The notes: generated by a model from the letters alone, not told the origin. A DNA stretch of 64,000 nucleotides from Bremerella cremea (GCF_003335505.1 NZ_QPEX01000010.1:744001-808000), one strand, 5' to 3'; shown: positions 16,783 to 27,034, numbered from the stretch's first letter. Numbers and translations are program-made.

Positions 16783-18837
16783 ATGGTCGGCGGTCGTGAA
16801 ATCGTTTCTTTCCTGGCAGAGCGCCAAAACCTAGAGCAATTCCGCAAGAAGAATTGGCAGGGAACGTTCGAGGACTACCTCGACCTCATCGCGGAGACCC
16901 CCGCAATCACACGCAACGCATTCCAGCGTTGCTACGACATGATCCTTTCCTACGGGATCGACACCTACGAAGTCTCGCGTGAAAAGAGAGTCCACTATCG
17001 CTTCTTCGACGACCCGCTCGATGGTGGCCGTGATGCGATTTTCGGGCTAGAAGACGCCCAGGTATCTTTGGTCAACGCCTTGAAAAGTGCGGCCCATGGC
17101 TATGGCATCGAGAAGCGTGTGCTGCTCTTGCACGGCCCGGTCGGTAGCAGCAAAAGCACCATGGCCCGCTTGCTCAAGAAAGGGCTCGAACGGTACTCCG
17201 CCACGGACGAAGGAGCCATCTATTCGCTCGGCTGGCTCGATCCCCACAAGCCAGACGATATGTCCGCCGTGCATTGGTGCCCGATGAATGAAGAGCCGCT
17301 GCACTTGATTCCGGAAGAGTTCCGCGCGGAAATCGCGGCCCAACTAACCAACCCAGCCAAGCACAGCGAATACCCACTAAGCATCGCCGGCGAACTGTGC
17401 CCTTTCTGCCGTTTCATGTACATGGACAGCCTGGCACGGCACGGGGGTGATTGGACCAAGGTAATTCACGATGTCCATGTGCGTCGAATTCTTCTCAGCG
17501 AAAAGGATCGCATCGGGATTGGTACGTTCCAGCCGAAGGACGAGAAGAACCAAGATTCGACGGAGCTAACCGGCGATATCAACTATCGCAAAATCGCCGA
17601 ATACGGCACCGATAGTGATCCTCGAGCATTCAACTTCGACGGCGAATTCAACGTCGCCAATCGTGGCATCATCGAGTTCATCGAAGTCTTAAAGCTAGAC
17701 GTGGCGTTCCTGTACGACCTGTTGGGTGCCAGCCAGGAACATAAGGTCAAGCCGAAGAAGTTCGCCCAGACCGATATCGACGAAGTGATCCTGGGACATA
17801 CCAACGAGCCCGAATATCGTCGCTTACAGAACAACGAGTTCATGGAAGCCCTGCGTGACCGTACCGTCAAAATCGACGTGCCGTACGTCACCAAGCTTTC
17901 CAACGAAGTGAAGATTTATGAGAAGGATTACAACAAAGAGAAAGTCAAAGGAAAGCACATCGCCCCGCATACCATTGAGATGGCTGCCATGTGGGCGGTG
18001 CTGACTCGGCTGGAAGAACCCAAGAATGCCAGCTTGACGCTGATGCAAAAACTGAAACTGTACGACGGCAAGTCGCTGCCTGGCTTCACCGAAGAAAACA
18101 TCAAGGAACTCAAGTCGCAAGCCAAGCGAGAAGGGATGCTCGGCATCTCGCCTCGTTACGTGCAAGACAAGATTTCCAACGCACTTGTGGCACATCCCGA
18201 CGCGACTTCGATCAACCCGTTTATGGTGTTGAACGAGCTCGAGTCGGGTCTCGGCAACCATTCGTTGATCACCAGCGAAGACCAGCGCGATCACTATCGC
18301 CAACTGCTTGAAGTGGTCAAGGAAGAGTACGAGAACATCGTCAAGAACGAAGTCCAGCGGGCAATCGCCGCCGACGAAGACGCGATGATGCGGCTGTGCG
18401 CCAACTACATCGACAACGTCAAAGCCTACACCCAGCGCGAACGCGTGAAGAATAAGTTCACTGGGCAGTATGAAGAACCAGACGACCGTTTGATGCGTTC
18501 GATTGAGGAAAAGATCGACATCCCCGAAAGCCGCAAAGATGATTTCCGCCGCGAAATCATGAACTATATCGGTGCGTTGTCGATCGACGGTAAGAAGTTC
18601 GACTTTAAGACGAACGAACGTTTGTACAAAGCGTTGCAATTGAAGTTGTTTGAAGATCAAAAAGACTCGATCAAACTCACCAGTCTCGTCTCCAGCGTCA
18701 TCGACCAAGATACGCAAGAGAAAATCGACGTAGTCAAACAACGACTCATCCGCGACCACGGCTACGACGAAGAGAGCGCAACCGACGTGCTCAACTACGT
18801 TGCCAGCATCTTCGCCCGAGGAGATGTGACCGAATAA
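16783..18837 (+). CDS. prkA: PrkA/YeaG-family serine protein kinase
   Basis: 684 residues, the usual length for PrkA. This cytoplasmic kinase family has an AAA+ core and a C-terminal kinase-like part and acts in starvation and stress responses. The Walker A is HGPVGSSKS (117-125). A Cys-rich stretch ([10 protein letters not shown]) follows near residue 205, and the C-terminal part contains the family phrase [15 protein letters not shown] lies 8-12 bases upstream of the ATG. It is the first gene of a five-gene rightward operon with YhbH and SpoVR. Confidence 0.93.
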   Translation: MVGGREIVSFLAERQNLEQFRKKNWQGTFEDYLDLIAETPAITRNAFQRCYDMILSYGIDTYEVSREKRVHYRFFDDPLDGGRDAIFGLEDAQVSLVNALKSAAHGYGIEKRVLLLHGPVGSSKSTMARLLKKGLERYSATDEGAIYSLGWLDPHKPDDMSAVHWCPMNEEPLHLIPEEFRAEIAAQLTNPAKHSEYPLSIAGELCPFCRFMYMDSLARHGGDWTKVIHDVHVRRILLSEKDRIGIGTFQPKDEKNQDSTELTGDINYRKIAEYGTDSDPRAFNFDGEFNVANRGIIEFIEVLKLDVAFLYDLLGASQEHKVKPKKFAQTDIDEVILGHTNEPEYRRLQNNEFMEALRDRTVKIDVPYVTKLSNEVKIYEKDYNKEKVKGKHIAPHTIEMAAMWAVLTRLEEPKNASLTLMQKLKLYDGKSLPGFTEENIKELKSQAKREGMLGISPRYVQDKISNALVAHPDATSINPFMVLNELESGLGNHSLITSEDQRDHYRQLLEVVKEEYENIVKNEVQRAIAADEDAMMRLCANYIDNVKAYTQRERVKNKFTGQYEEPDDRLMRSIEEKIDIPESRKDDFRREIMNYIGALSIDGKKFDFKTNERLYKALQLKLFEDQKDSIKLTSLVSSVIDQDTQEKIDVVKQRLIRDHGYDEESATDVLNYVASIFARGDVTE

Positions 18838-18910
18838 CCAGTATTTATCATCGATCACAACGAGGTGCCATGCGATCCGCTGCGCCCGGCCAGCCTCCCA
18901 CATCCAGTCC

Positions 18911-18948
18911 CCTCGCCCCTTAGGGGCGAGGGTAAGGGTGAGGGGACA
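18911..18948. repeat. REP-like palindrome inside the PrkA operon
   Basis: Perfect 10-bp arms (CCTCGCCCCT / AGGGGCGAGG) with a single-base loop, followed by GTAAGGGTGAGGGG. It lies in the 196-bp gap between prkA and the YhbH gene. Similar C/G-rich palindromes are scattered in many bacterial genomes. It may protect or process the mRNA so that the kinase is made at a different level from the following genes. Confidence 0.6.
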
Positions 18949-19033
18949 GGACGGGAGAAAGCCTGCTAATAGCTGGCGGATTGCCGTTTAAGTTACCCAG
19001 TTTCGACCATTGCCCACGCCAGGAGAACCAACC

Positions 19034-20137
19034 ATGGGGCTGAAGATCGATCGCGACGTACACCGCTTCCGCGAAATCGTGCGAGGTAGGATTCGTGATA
19101 ATCTTCGCAAATACATCACCCATGGCGAAATGATTGGGCGAAAGGGAAAAGACCTTGTCAGCATCCCGGTCCCCAGCATGGACGTACCTCACTTTAAGTA
19201 CGGCAAAAACAAGGGAGGTGTCGGCCAAGGAGACGGCGAACCAGGCGACCCAGTAGGCAAAGGAGACGACGGCGACGGAGCTGGCCAAGCAGGCAACGAG
19301 CCTGGCAAGCACATACTGGAAGTCGACGTCCCGCTGGAAGAACTGGCCGCGATGCTCGGCGACGAACTTGAGCTCCCCAAAATCGAACCCAAGGGGGACG
19401 CCAACATCTCGCAGTTCAAGAATCGGTACGACAGCATCCGTTCAACCGGTCCCGAGTCGCTGCGTCACTTCCGCCGCACCTATGTGAAGGCGCTGCGAAG
19501 ACAGATTGCTTCCGGCATTTACAACCCGAAAAACCCGGTGATTGTGCCAGTCAGGGAAGATACCCGCTATCGCAGCTGGACCAGCATTCCGCAGCCGGAA
19601 GCGAACGCGGCGGTGGTTTATGTGATGGACGTCTCTGGTTCGATGACCGACGACCAGAAAGAGATCGTCCGCACCGAAGCGTTCTGGATCGATACTTGGC
19701 TCCGCAGTCAATACAACGGCGTGCAAACACGTTACGTCATTCACGATGCCGGTGCCAAGGAGGTTGACGAGCAAACCTTTTACCACACCCGCGAAAGTGG
19801 CGGCACGCGGATCAGTTCCGCTTACAAAGTCGTGCAAGGGATCTTGGAAAAAGAATTCCCGGCGTCGGAATGGAACATCTACTGTTTCCAGTTTTCTGAT
19901 GGCGACAATTGGGGAGAAGATAACAAAGCGTGTATGCGGGTGCTAGAAAACTCGCTGCTGCCGGTCTGCAACTTGTTTTGTTATGGCCAGGTCGAAAGCC
20001 CTTATGGAAGTGGCGAATATATGAAATCGCTTGTCAATCAATTTGGCAAGAACCACGAAACCCTGATCTTGTCCCATATAGAGGACAAAGATGCGATCTA
20101 CGACTCCATCAAGCTTTTCCTCGGTAAAGGTAAGTGA
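19034..20137 (+). CDS. YhbH/YeaH family protein (DUF444, VWA-like)
   Basis: 367 residues. Partner family of PrkA and SpoVR, with a von Willebrand A-like domain whose MIDAS motif is seen at DVSGS (199-203). The N-terminal half has a typical [17 protein letters not shown] start and a Gly/Asp-rich linker (about 65-100). ATG at 19034 is chosen because CCAGGAGAACC lies upstream; a TTG at 19010 is possible. It presumably acts with the kinase; the biochemical role of the family is not established. Confidence 0.92.
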   Translation: MGLKIDRDVHRFREIVRGRIRDNLRKYITHGEMIGRKGKDLVSIPVPSMDVPHFKYGKNKGGVGQGDGEPGDPVGKGDDGDGAGQAGNEPGKHILEVDVPLEELAAMLGDELELPKIEPKGDANISQFKNRYDSIRSTGPESLRHFRRTYVKALRRQIASGIYNPKNPVIVPVREDTRYRSWTSIPQPEANAAVVYVMDVSGSMTDDQKEIVRTEAFWIDTWLRSQYNGVQTRYVIHDAGAKEVDEQTFYHTRESGGTRISSAYKVVQGILEKEFPASEWNIYCFQFSDGDNWGEDNKACMRVLENSLLPVCNLFCYGQVESPYGSGEYMKSLVNQFGKNHETLILSHIEDKDAIYDSIKLFLGKGK

Positions 20138-20162
20138 GGTCCTCAGCAAAAGGTAATTGTTT

Positions 20163-20375
20163 ATGTCGACAGCCGATTTCGATTCCATGGTGCCGCATCG
20201 CTACTTGGTTCGCGTAGGGCACAACCAGGTAACCGTCGTCTGCCAAACAGCAGCCGAAGCGATCCAACGTGCCAAGGCGCAACTGCGTCACGACTTTCCT
20301 CGTTTGTGGGACGTGATCAGTTCCCTAGCGGAAAGCAAATTCGAGGTTCAGGATCTCGATCAAAAGTCGAGCTAA
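20163..20375 (+). CDS. small unknown protein between YhbH and SpoVR genes
   Basis: 70 residues, no recognised family. It has a beta strand-like HRYLVRVGHNQVTVV segment, an amphipathic helix (TAAEAIQRAKAQLR), then FPRLWDVISSL and a short strand FEVQDL, so it is a compact alpha/beta domain rather than a chance frame. AAAAGG lies 9 bases upstream. Gaps are 25 bp to the YhbH stop and 16 bp to the SpoVR start, so it is in the operon. It may be an adaptor of the kinase/SpoVR system; this is inferred only from position. Confidence 0.75.
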   Translation: MSTADFDSMVPHRYLVRVGHNQVTVVCQTAAEAIQRAKAQLRHDFPRLWDVISSLAESKFEVQDLDQKSS

Positions 20376-20391
20376 GCCAGGGAGGAAATCC

Positions 20392-21918
20392 ATGCCCATC
20401 ACGCATCGAAGTTTCGCGAACTTGCCCGAAGAGCTGGCAGAAGTCCAAATTGAAATAGAGCAGCACGCGCTCGATTACGGCTTGGACTTCTTTCCCACGA
20501 TCTTCGAACTGGTCAACGTCGACCAACTGAACGCGATTGCCGCGATGGGCGGTTTTCCGACGCGGTATCCTCATTGGCGTTTTGGCATGGAGTACGAACG
20601 CCTTTCCAAGGGGTATCACTACGGCCTGCAAAAGATCTACGAACTCGTCATCAACAACGATCCCTGCTACGCGTACCTTTTGTCCAGCAACATGTACGCC
20701 GACCACAAGCTTGTCATGGCCCACGTGTACGGGCACTGCGATTTTTTCAAGTGCAATCAATGGTTCAGCAAGACCGATCGCAAGATGATCGATCAGATGG
20801 CCAACCACGGCAATCGCATTCGCCGCTATATGAATCGTTTCGGCGTGGAAGAAGTCGAGAACTTCATCGATGCCTGCTTAAGCATTGAAGACCTGATCGA
20901 TATTCACTCCCCCTTCATTCAGCGTTCCCGCGCGGAAGATCGCTACAAGTTCCACGCGCACACCGACGAAGATTCCCCCCGAGAAGCAGCCCAGAGCTTT
21001 CGCTTGCCGGCTAAGGGATACATGGACAACTTCATCAATCCCCGCAAAAAGCCCAGCGACGCCGAGGAGGCCCCCCGCCCTGCACGAGCAATCCCGGTTC
21101 CGGAAGAACCGACCAAGGACGTCATGCAGTTTCTGCTAAACTACGCCCCGCTGCGCCCTTGGCAGTTGGATGTCTTGTCGATGATTCGGGACGAAGCGTA
21201 CTACTTTGCTCCCCAGGGGCAAACCAAGATCATGAACGAAGGGTGGGCCACCTATTGGCATTCCACCATCATGACCCGCCACGGACTCACGGCGGCGGAA
21301 GTCATCAACTATGCCGATCACACCTCCGGCACACTCGCCTCGAGCCCTACTCGACTGAATCCGTACAAGTTGGGCTTGGAACTGCTTCGCGATATCGAAG
21401 ACCGCTGGAACCGAGGCTGTTTCGGTCAAGAGTACGACGATTGCGATGACTTTTACGAGCGACAAAACTGGAATACCGATGTCGGGCGCGGACGCGAGAA
21501 AATCTTCGAGGTTCGCCGAATCCATAACGACCTGACCTTCATCGACGAGTTCTTCACGCTCGACTTCTGCCGTCGCTACAAGATGTTTCAGTTTGGCTAT
21601 AACGAAACGACCGAATACTACGAAATTGAAAGTCGCGAGTTTCCCAAGGTCAAGCAGCAACTTCTGTCCAGCCTCACGAACATGGGCCGCCCCGAGATCT
21701 TTGTCACCGATGGCAACTACAAGAACCGGGGCGAGTTGCTGCTAACCCACCGTCATCAAGGCATCGAACTGAAAATGGACTACGCCCGCGATACGCTGAC
21801 CAATTTGTTCACCCTTTGGAAACGCCCGGTCCACGTTCAAACCATTCTCGACGACCAAGAAGTCATGCTGAGCTGGAATGGAACGCACCACGAATGCGTT
21901 AAGCTGGAAATCAATTAA
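20392..21918 (+). CDS. SpoVR family protein
   Basis: 508 residues, the normal length for SpoVR/YcgB. The family takes part in spore cortex formation in Bacillus and in stress operons elsewhere; its exact activity is not known. Landmarks are the N-terminal half with DFFPTIFELV, the His-rich MAHVYGHCDFFKCN, the NEGWATYWHSTIM segment near residue 285, and EDRWNRGCFGQEY. The ribosome site is GGGAGGAAATCC. It is fourth in the operon with PrkA and YhbH. Confidence 0.94.
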   Translation: MPITHRSFANLPEELAEVQIEIEQHALDYGLDFFPTIFELVNVDQLNAIAAMGGFPTRYPHWRFGMEYERLSKGYHYGLQKIYELVINNDPCYAYLLSSNMYADHKLVMAHVYGHCDFFKCNQWFSKTDRKMIDQMANHGNRIRRYMNRFGVEEVENFIDACLSIEDLIDIHSPFIQRSRAEDRYKFHAHTDEDSPREAAQSFRLPAKGYMDNFINPRKKPSDAEEAPRPARAIPVPEEPTKDVMQFLLNYAPLRPWQLDVLSMIRDEAYYFAPQGQTKIMNEGWATYWHSTIMTRHGLTAAEVINYADHTSGTLASSPTRLNPYKLGLELLRDIEDRWNRGCFGQEYDDCDDFYERQNWNTDVGRGREKIFEVRRIHNDLTFIDEFFTLDFCRRYKMFQFGYNETTEYYEIESREFPKVKQQLLSSLTNMGRPEIFVTDGNYKNRGELLLTHRHQGIELKMDYARDTLTNLFTLWKRPVHVQTILDDQEVMLSWNGTHHECVKLEIN

Positions 21919-21933
21919 GAGAGGAGAACAACC

Positions 21934-22407
21934 GTGTCTCACACATTCAGACAATCGCTGGATAACCATTCAGCGCCGAACAGGAAGTTCGAAACGGCGC
22001 TAAACCAGGGAAAGGTCACGGCTACCGACCTGACGGTCGAAAAGGTTGGCGTCTCGGCTCGACAAATCGATTATCGATTTAGCGAGACCAAATCGCCGCA
22101 AGAGGCAAGTGACGTGGCCGATAACTTAGTGCGTCGTGTCGACTACCTTTTAGAACCGCTGGCAATCATCGAGCACGACCCCTCTGGCCCGCAGATTCAA
22201 ATCCGCTCCCAAAAACCAAGCAGCGACGGCCAGACACAGCGTTACTATGAGATGAACGTTGATCGAGACGGCATTTCCATCGAACGCTACGCTGCCAGCA
22301 GCGGCGTGCGCGAGCAAGATGAAATCCACCTAACTCGCGAATCGTTCGAACGCCTCTGCCACGACCTGGACGAAGCTTCAACGCCCACCGCGAAAACAAA
22401 ACGTTGA
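21934..22407 (+). CDS. unknown protein, last gene of the PrkA/SpoVR operon
   Basis: 157 residues, no recognised family. GTG start with GAGAGGAG upstream, 15 bp after the SpoVR stop. It is rich in charged residues, without signal peptide, membrane segment or Cys. A beta-rich middle (LLEPLAIIEHDPSGPQIQIR, RYYEMNVDRDGISIERY) suggests a small folded domain. The tail is Ala/Thr/Lys-rich. Co-location with PrkA, YhbH and SpoVR implies a role in the same process. Confidence 0.75.
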   Translation: MSHTFRQSLDNHSAPNRKFETALNQGKVTATDLTVEKVGVSARQIDYRFSETKSPQEASDVADNLVRRVDYLLEPLAIIEHDPSGPQIQIRSQKPSSDGQTQRYYEMNVDRDGISIERYAASSGVREQDEIHLTRESFERLCHDLDEASTPTAKTKR

Positions 22408-22660
22408 TTTTTTTGCCAACAGAGGTCAACCAGAACACCGTGGCATAGAGCCTACCATTCTGTGTGCCACCGGCGTCGGCCTGATTCTTCTCCGTGGCCA
22501 TCCGTTCCGAGCCGTGGTTCATCTTCTCGTTATTGCCTCTATGAACTCAATAGCGAACCTCTCCTCTTCCCTCTGGCACACTACTTCGACGAGGCGGGGC
22601 GATTTGATAGACTGGATGGTTCCGTTGTCACGTTTCGCCCTCTTGTGAGAAGTCTGTCCC

Positions 22661-23515
22661 ATGAGCCATGGTCGCCCCGGTTCCGCCCCCTTGCCTGAAC
22701 CTTCCATCGTCCCGACCGAGGGTTGGCATTGTAGCCACTTTTATTACTCGTTCGATCGAGCTCTCCTCTCTGGCTTTTCCCCAGAAGAGATCGCCGAAGG
22801 ATGTCAGCAGTTCAGCGAGATTTTGAATCCGGCAGCAGAAGGGCAGCCGCAGCGGCTTCAAACTTCGATTGTCAGCGGGCACAAAGCCGACTTTGCCATG
22901 ATGCTGATGGATCCCAACCCTCTGGTGATCGATTCGGTTCATCAAAAGCTGATGGCCAGCCTCCTCGGTGCAGCTCTCTCGCCGACCTACTCGTTTGTTT
23001 CGGTTACCGAGATTTCCGAGTACGTCCCCTCGATCGAACAGTTCGCCGAGCGCTTGCTGCGTGAAGGGGAAGAGAAAGATTCGCCGTCGTACGAAGCCAA
23101 GGTGAACGCCTACGCTAAACGCTTGCCGATGATGAACAACCAACGGCTGACGCCAGACTTCCCGTCGTACCCGGCGATGTGCTTCTATCCGATGAACAAA
23201 AAACGGAAAGTGGGCGAAAACTGGTTCCTCCTCCCCTTCTCTGCCCGCAACGCGCTAATGGCCGAGCATGCCCAAAGCGGGATGCAGTTCGCCGGGAAGG
23301 TTTCGCAGTTGATCACCGTAAGTGTCGGCCTGGACGACTGGGAATGGGGCGTCACGCTCTGGGCTCGTAACCCCGAATACCTGAAAGACATCGTCTACAA
23401 AATGCGCTTCGACGAAGCGAGTGCCCGCTACGCCGAGTTCGGCCCGTTCTACACCAGCTACGTTAGCACCCCGGCAGAGATCCTAAAGCATTGCCGAATT
23501 GGTAAGCTCGATTAA
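22661..23515 (+). CDS. hemQ: coproheme decarboxylase (HemQ/ChdC)
   Basis: 284 residues. Converts iron coproporphyrin (coproheme) to haem b, the last step of the coproporphyrin-dependent route. The YPMNKKR motif at 176-182 holds the catalytic Tyr (176), Met178 and Lys180 positions known from Listeria HemQ. His203 lies 27 residues later, the same spacing as the proximal haem-binding His there. The segment SVGLDDWEWGVTLWA and the MRFDEASARYAEFG block near residue 250 confirm the family. The N-terminus, with Trp and His at 22-26, is lengthened compared with firmicute proteins. A loose hairpin follows the stop. Confidence 0.93.
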   Translation: MSHGRPGSAPLPEPSIVPTEGWHCSHFYYSFDRALLSGFSPEEIAEGCQQFSEILNPAAEGQPQRLQTSIVSGHKADFAMMLMDPNPLVIDSVHQKLMASLLGAALSPTYSFVSVTEISEYVPSIEQFAERLLREGEEKDSPSYEAKVNAYAKRLPMMNNQRLTPDFPSYPAMCFYPMNKKRKVGENWFLLPFSARNALMAEHAQSGMQFAGKVSQLITVSVGLDDWEWGVTLWARNPEYLKDIVYKMRFDEASARYAEFGPFYTSYVSTPAEILKHCRIGKLD

Positions 23516-23532
23516 ACGTTTTTTTTGTCGCA

Positions 23533-23575
23533 GAGAACTCCGAGGTAAAACAGAATTTTTTGCCTCGACGTTCTC
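23533..23575. other. interrupted stem-loop after hemQ
   Basis: GAGAAC/GTTCTC and CGAGG/CCTCG arms enclose a 17-base loop with an internal bulge, starting 17 bp after the hemQ stop; TTTGTC follows. Possible weak terminator or processing site. Confidence 0.35.
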
Positions 23576-23611
23576 TTTGTCTATTCCTCTTCCGCCACCC
23601 AGGAAGCAAGT

Positions 23612-24076
23612 ATGCCTTCACCCCGTTCCAATCGACCGTTGAAGTTGGACGATCTGAAGAAGCCTGACTTGGCTGCGGGGAATAATCCGTTTAAGGACGA
23701 TCTCGTGGAAGAAGGGGCCGAGGCAGATGTGCATGCCCCGGCCGATTATCGCGGGGCGTACGAACCGAAAGTGAACTCGAATGGCCCGCTGCTGGTTACC
23801 ATGGCGTTGATCGGATTTCTGGCTAGTGCCTTACCGATAATGCGTTTCTTTTGGCCGTTTGTCGGCAGTGTGCTGGGCATCTTTGGATGGATCATTTCCC
23901 TGCTCATCGCCCCAGTAACGCTGACTTACGCTGTCGCCGATCAAAAAGCGATTCGCTTGGGCAAGTTTACTGAGCAGGGGGCTTGGCTAACCAACACGGC
24001 TTTTTGGATCGCTCTGCTGGCGATCGTCAATGCGTTTGTGACCGTCGTGTCCATTTTCTACTTTGCCGCTGCATAG
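23612..24076 (+). CDS. small membrane protein of unknown function
   Basis: 154 residues. The first 60 are hydrophilic and acidic; after that three hydrophobic segments are visible (about residues 60-80, 84-106 and 128-152), with basic residues in the VADQKAIRLGK loop. It resembles DUF4190-type small membrane proteins in layout, but no family motif is certain. GAAG lies upstream of the ATG. It is convergent with a secreted protein gene, whose stop is only 9 bp away. Confidence 0.7.
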   Translation: MPSPRSNRPLKLDDLKKPDLAAGNNPFKDDLVEEGAEADVHAPADYRGAYEPKVNSNGPLLVTMALIGFLASALPIMRFFWPFVGSVLGIFGWIISLLIAPVTLTYAVADQKAIRLGKFTEQGAWLTNTAFWIALLAIVNAFVTVVSIFYFAAA

Positions 24077-24085
24077 GCGATCTGC

Positions 24086-25060
24086 TTAGGCCGCCTCTTT
24101 CGAGGCTGGCGTTTTCTTCTCTTCTTCCACCGGCACCGGCTGTTCCAGTTTGGGCTGAGGTTTCTCAGCCGCTTTTGCTTTTTGAGCTGCCTCTAACTTG
24201 GCCGTCTTCCCTTTGTTGGGGATCAAGAAGATACGCACCTTGGTCCCTTCTGGCGGAATCTTCTCGGTATTGGCTTCAAACCACAGGTTGTTGTTTGCAT
24301 CGGTACTGGGCACTGGCAAATCGAGCATCGACGAGCGGAAATTGCTCACGCAGATCAACTCGCCACCTTCTGCGGCGTAAACCTGTTTGCCTGGCAATGT
24401 GTCGGGATCGATACCTTGTTCTTTCGCCTTGACGACCTCTTGCAGAGGAATGTCTTTCCAGAAATAGCTGCCAGGGAAGACCCAGTTGTAAGGCATCTCT
24501 TTCTTCCCTTCGGCTTCACGAACCCACTCTTGAGCCCGCACCGAACGCAACTTCCCTTTCTCATCGGTCCATTGCACTAGCACGTCGATCACCTCTCCGG
24601 ATGGCGGCTGGTATTCAGGATCGAACGAAACCGGCTCCCCTTGTTTAGCGCCAATGCGTAGCAAACCGGCATGCACCACGAACGCATCCGCCGGCACGGC
24701 CACAACCGATTCATGCTCCTTCGTCCCCCGCAAACAGGCAAACATTTCGAGCGAACCCTTCCGCAGGCAAACCTCGCCGTCCATGATGACCATCTTGCGT
24801 TTCAAATCGATCCAAACCGGCATGTTGGGCATCAATTTGCGAATGCCGTTCGCCTCTTGGAGTTGAACGTCTTCTGGCTTCGCTTCTGGTTTTGTGGCGG
24901 TTTCTGCCTCGGAAGTGTCCGCTTTCGTTGCGGCAGGCTTGGCCCCATTCTCCCCTTCTTGCTGGGCGATCACATTTCCCAACGGCAACATCATGAGCCC
25001 CAGCCAAAGGGGCAGCAGGAACCGACAGCGGACGCTCGAAAGGATGCTGGACGCTGGCAT
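24086..25060 (-). CDS. exported YdjY-domain-like protein
   Basis: 324 residues with a signal peptide (SVRCRFLLPLWLGLMMLPLG, cleavage near VIAQQ). After a Glu/Ala/Lys-rich linker the folded part contains MVIMDGEVCLRKGSLEMFAC and the phrase ESVVAVPADAFVVHAGLL. This pattern recalls the YdjY domain seen in planctomycete secreted proteins, a call made from memory. A Lys/Ala/Pro/Glu-rich tail of 45 residues ends the protein. No enzymatic motif is seen. Confidence 0.6.
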   Translation of the reverse strand: MPASSILSSVRCRFLLPLWLGLMMLPLGNVIAQQEGENGAKPAATKADTSEAETATKPEAKPEDVQLQEANGIRKLMPNMPVWIDLKRKMVIMDGEVCLRKGSLEMFACLRGTKEHESVVAVPADAFVVHAGLLRIGAKQGEPVSFDPEYQPPSGEVIDVLVQWTDEKGKLRSVRAQEWVREAEGKKEMPYNWVFPGSYFWKDIPLQEVVKAKEQGIDPDTLPGKQVYAAEGGELICVSNFRSSMLDLPVPSTDANNNLWFEANTEKIPPEGTKVRIFLIPNKGKTAKLEAAQKAKAAEKPQPKLEQPVPVEEEKKTPASKEAA

Positions 25061-25203
25061 GGCATTTCTCGGCGGAAAAGGGGTTACCGGGGGGCGTCAA
25101 AGTCAGCCCATATTGCTAAGATGATCAAGCCTGAGCGTTCCCTTTTGCCAGGGAAACGCCCTGCGGCGATCACGACGGAACTATTCTAACAAACTCTCGC
25201 TCG

Positions 25204-27015
25204 ATGGAAGCCATGGCCACGGACACTAGCGACCAATCCCAGCATGCCCCAGCCACCCCCAAAGCAAAACTTCCGGCGTGGGTAAAGCTCGCCAAGAATG
25301 CCCCCAAGGGAATCGACTGTCGCAATTGGGAGCAATGGAAAAGCTACCTCGCCACACGCAAGAACGTTGCGACGCTTCAGTCGCTCGTTTCCGGCAAAAA
25401 GACTTCGCCGTTAGCCTGGGCTTTGTTCGCCGACGACGTGATCGACACCCAAACGATTCCGCTACTGGAAAGCCTAGGCGAAGTGGCTTCGGGACGAGCG
25501 AAACCAACCAAAAAGCTGGCCACCAAGTTGGAACAGTGGCTCGGCTGCCTCGATCGGCGGATTGCCGAGCGGAATTTGGTTCTCGAACTGTTGGCATGTG
25601 CTCATGCGTTGCCAACTCTGGCGCCAGTGCTCAGTGCGGACTTGTGGTGGCAACTGCTCGATAAACTAATGAGCCACGCGATTGACGCCGCCTCGACGAA
25701 CTTCTCGAAAAAAATCTTCGAGCAAGGCCTGGCAGGTGAATTGCCGCTCACCCTGGCCTACCTTTTCCCCGAACTTCAAGCCTGCCTCGATCTTGGCTCG
25801 CCGGCGGTGGAAGTGTTGGACGAAGGGATGCAGTCCCTGACCGACGGAGAGGGGCTGCTCAAGGTCGATCAACTTCTTCACTTGCGGGCTCTTTTGGCAT
25901 GTTGGACGCGCAGTCAAGCGATGATCCAAGCCACCGACGGCTGGCAACTTTCTGCCGACGCCTACACCCAGTACCAATGGATGGTGCGGCATCTGCTGCG
26001 ACTGACGCGGGCCGACGGAACGCAGACGCTTAGCTCCGGCCTTTCTGGCGTTTACAACAAACACCTTTACCAAACCGCCCTGGCCCAAGGCAAGGATGAA
26101 GAAGACGACGTCATTGCCCATCTCACCCTTCCCAACAGCAAGGGGAAGGCCTCGGAATGGCAACTTCCTTACCCCAGCTATGAATCGGCCTGGAGCCAGT
26201 TTGCTTTCCTGCGTACCGATTGGCAACGCACAAGTCCTCGCTTCGCCGTTCGCCACGACTTGGAACCGTTGATTGTCGAACTGGAATCGCGCGAAGATAT
26301 GATTCTCAGCGGAGCCTGGGACACCAAGATTACCGTCGACGGCGTCGAACTTTCCCCTACCAGCACCTGGGAACAAGTCGGCTGGTTGGCCGACGACGAC
26401 GGCGACTACCTTGAAATGGAGCAAGAGTGGACCTCTGGAGTTCGTCTCCAACGGCTCTTCTTCATGGCCCGCGAAGACGACTTCCTCTGGGCGATGGACA
26501 CGGTTTTGCTAAACGATCGGGCTCAAAAAATTGAATATCAATCGCAGCCTCCCCTCACCCCCCAAACTAAGATCGACTTGGCTGGCGAAACGAACGAAGC
26601 GTTTCTGCAGCTTCCTAAGTCGAAGGCCACGTTGCTGCCGGTGGGGATTAACGAATGGCGGAGCGACTCGGTGCTGGGCAAGTTCACACTGGTCGACGAT
26701 AAACTAACCCTTCGCCAAACGGGCACCGGTCAGGCATTGGTCGCTCCTCTGTTCTTCGATTTGGCGAAGAAAGGACAGGGCAAACCGTTAACCTGGCGGC
26801 AATTGACCGTGGCCGAAAAACTGGTCATTCAGCCACGTGACCGGGCCGTTGCCTACCGCGTGCAAACCGCCACTGGGCACTGGGTTTTCTATCGTTCCCT
26901 TACCGAAAAAGCCAGCCGCACGTTCCTCGGTGTCAATTTAATCTCCGAAGCAGTCGTCGCGCGGCTTGACGAAAACGGCGACATCGAGAAACTGCTGGAA
27001 GTGCAATCTTCCTGA
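25204..27015 (+). CDS. large unknown protein, possibly heparinase II/III-like
   Basis: 603 residues, cytoplasmic by appearance (no signal peptide). The first half is mainly helical and Leu/Ala-rich; the second half is beta-rich with many Trp and Asp (ILSGAWDTKITVDGVEL, SPTSTWEQVGWLADDDGDY). This helical-then-beta order resembles the heparinase II/III fold, but no catalytic motif was identified. The start at 25204 is uncertain; ATG at 25213 is equally possible, and no ribosome site is clear. It is followed at 19 bp by yggS. Confidence 0.5.
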   Translation: MEAMATDTSDQSQHAPATPKAKLPAWVKLAKNAPKGIDCRNWEQWKSYLATRKNVATLQSLVSGKKTSPLAWALFADDVIDTQTIPLLESLGEVASGRAKPTKKLATKLEQWLGCLDRRIAERNLVLELLACAHALPTLAPVLSADLWWQLLDKLMSHAIDAASTNFSKKIFEQGLAGELPLTLAYLFPELQACLDLGSPAVEVLDEGMQSLTDGEGLLKVDQLLHLRALLACWTRSQAMIQATDGWQLSADAYTQYQWMVRHLLRLTRADGTQTLSSGLSGVYNKHLYQTALAQGKDEEDDVIAHLTLPNSKGKASEWQLPYPSYESAWSQFAFLRTDWQRTSPRFAVRHDLEPLIVELESREDMILSGAWDTKITVDGVELSPTSTWEQVGWLADDDGDYLEMEQEWTSGVRLQRLFFMAREDDFLWAMDTVLLNDRAQKIEYQSQPPLTPQTKIDLAGETNEAFLQLPKSKATLLPVGINEWRSDSVLGKFTLVDDKLTLRQTGTGQALVAPLFFDLAKKGQGKPLTWRQLTVAEKLVIQPRDRAVAYRVQTATGHWVFYRSLTEKASRTFLGVNLISEAVVARLDENGDIEKLLEVQSS

Positions 27016-27034
27016 TCCCCATAGCGACACCTCC

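Noticed and set aside
17824..18903. 359-residue open frame on the minus strand inside prkA
   Set aside because: Complement of a well-supported kinase; rich in Phe/Val/His/Asp as a shadow of a codon-biased gene, and no start signal.
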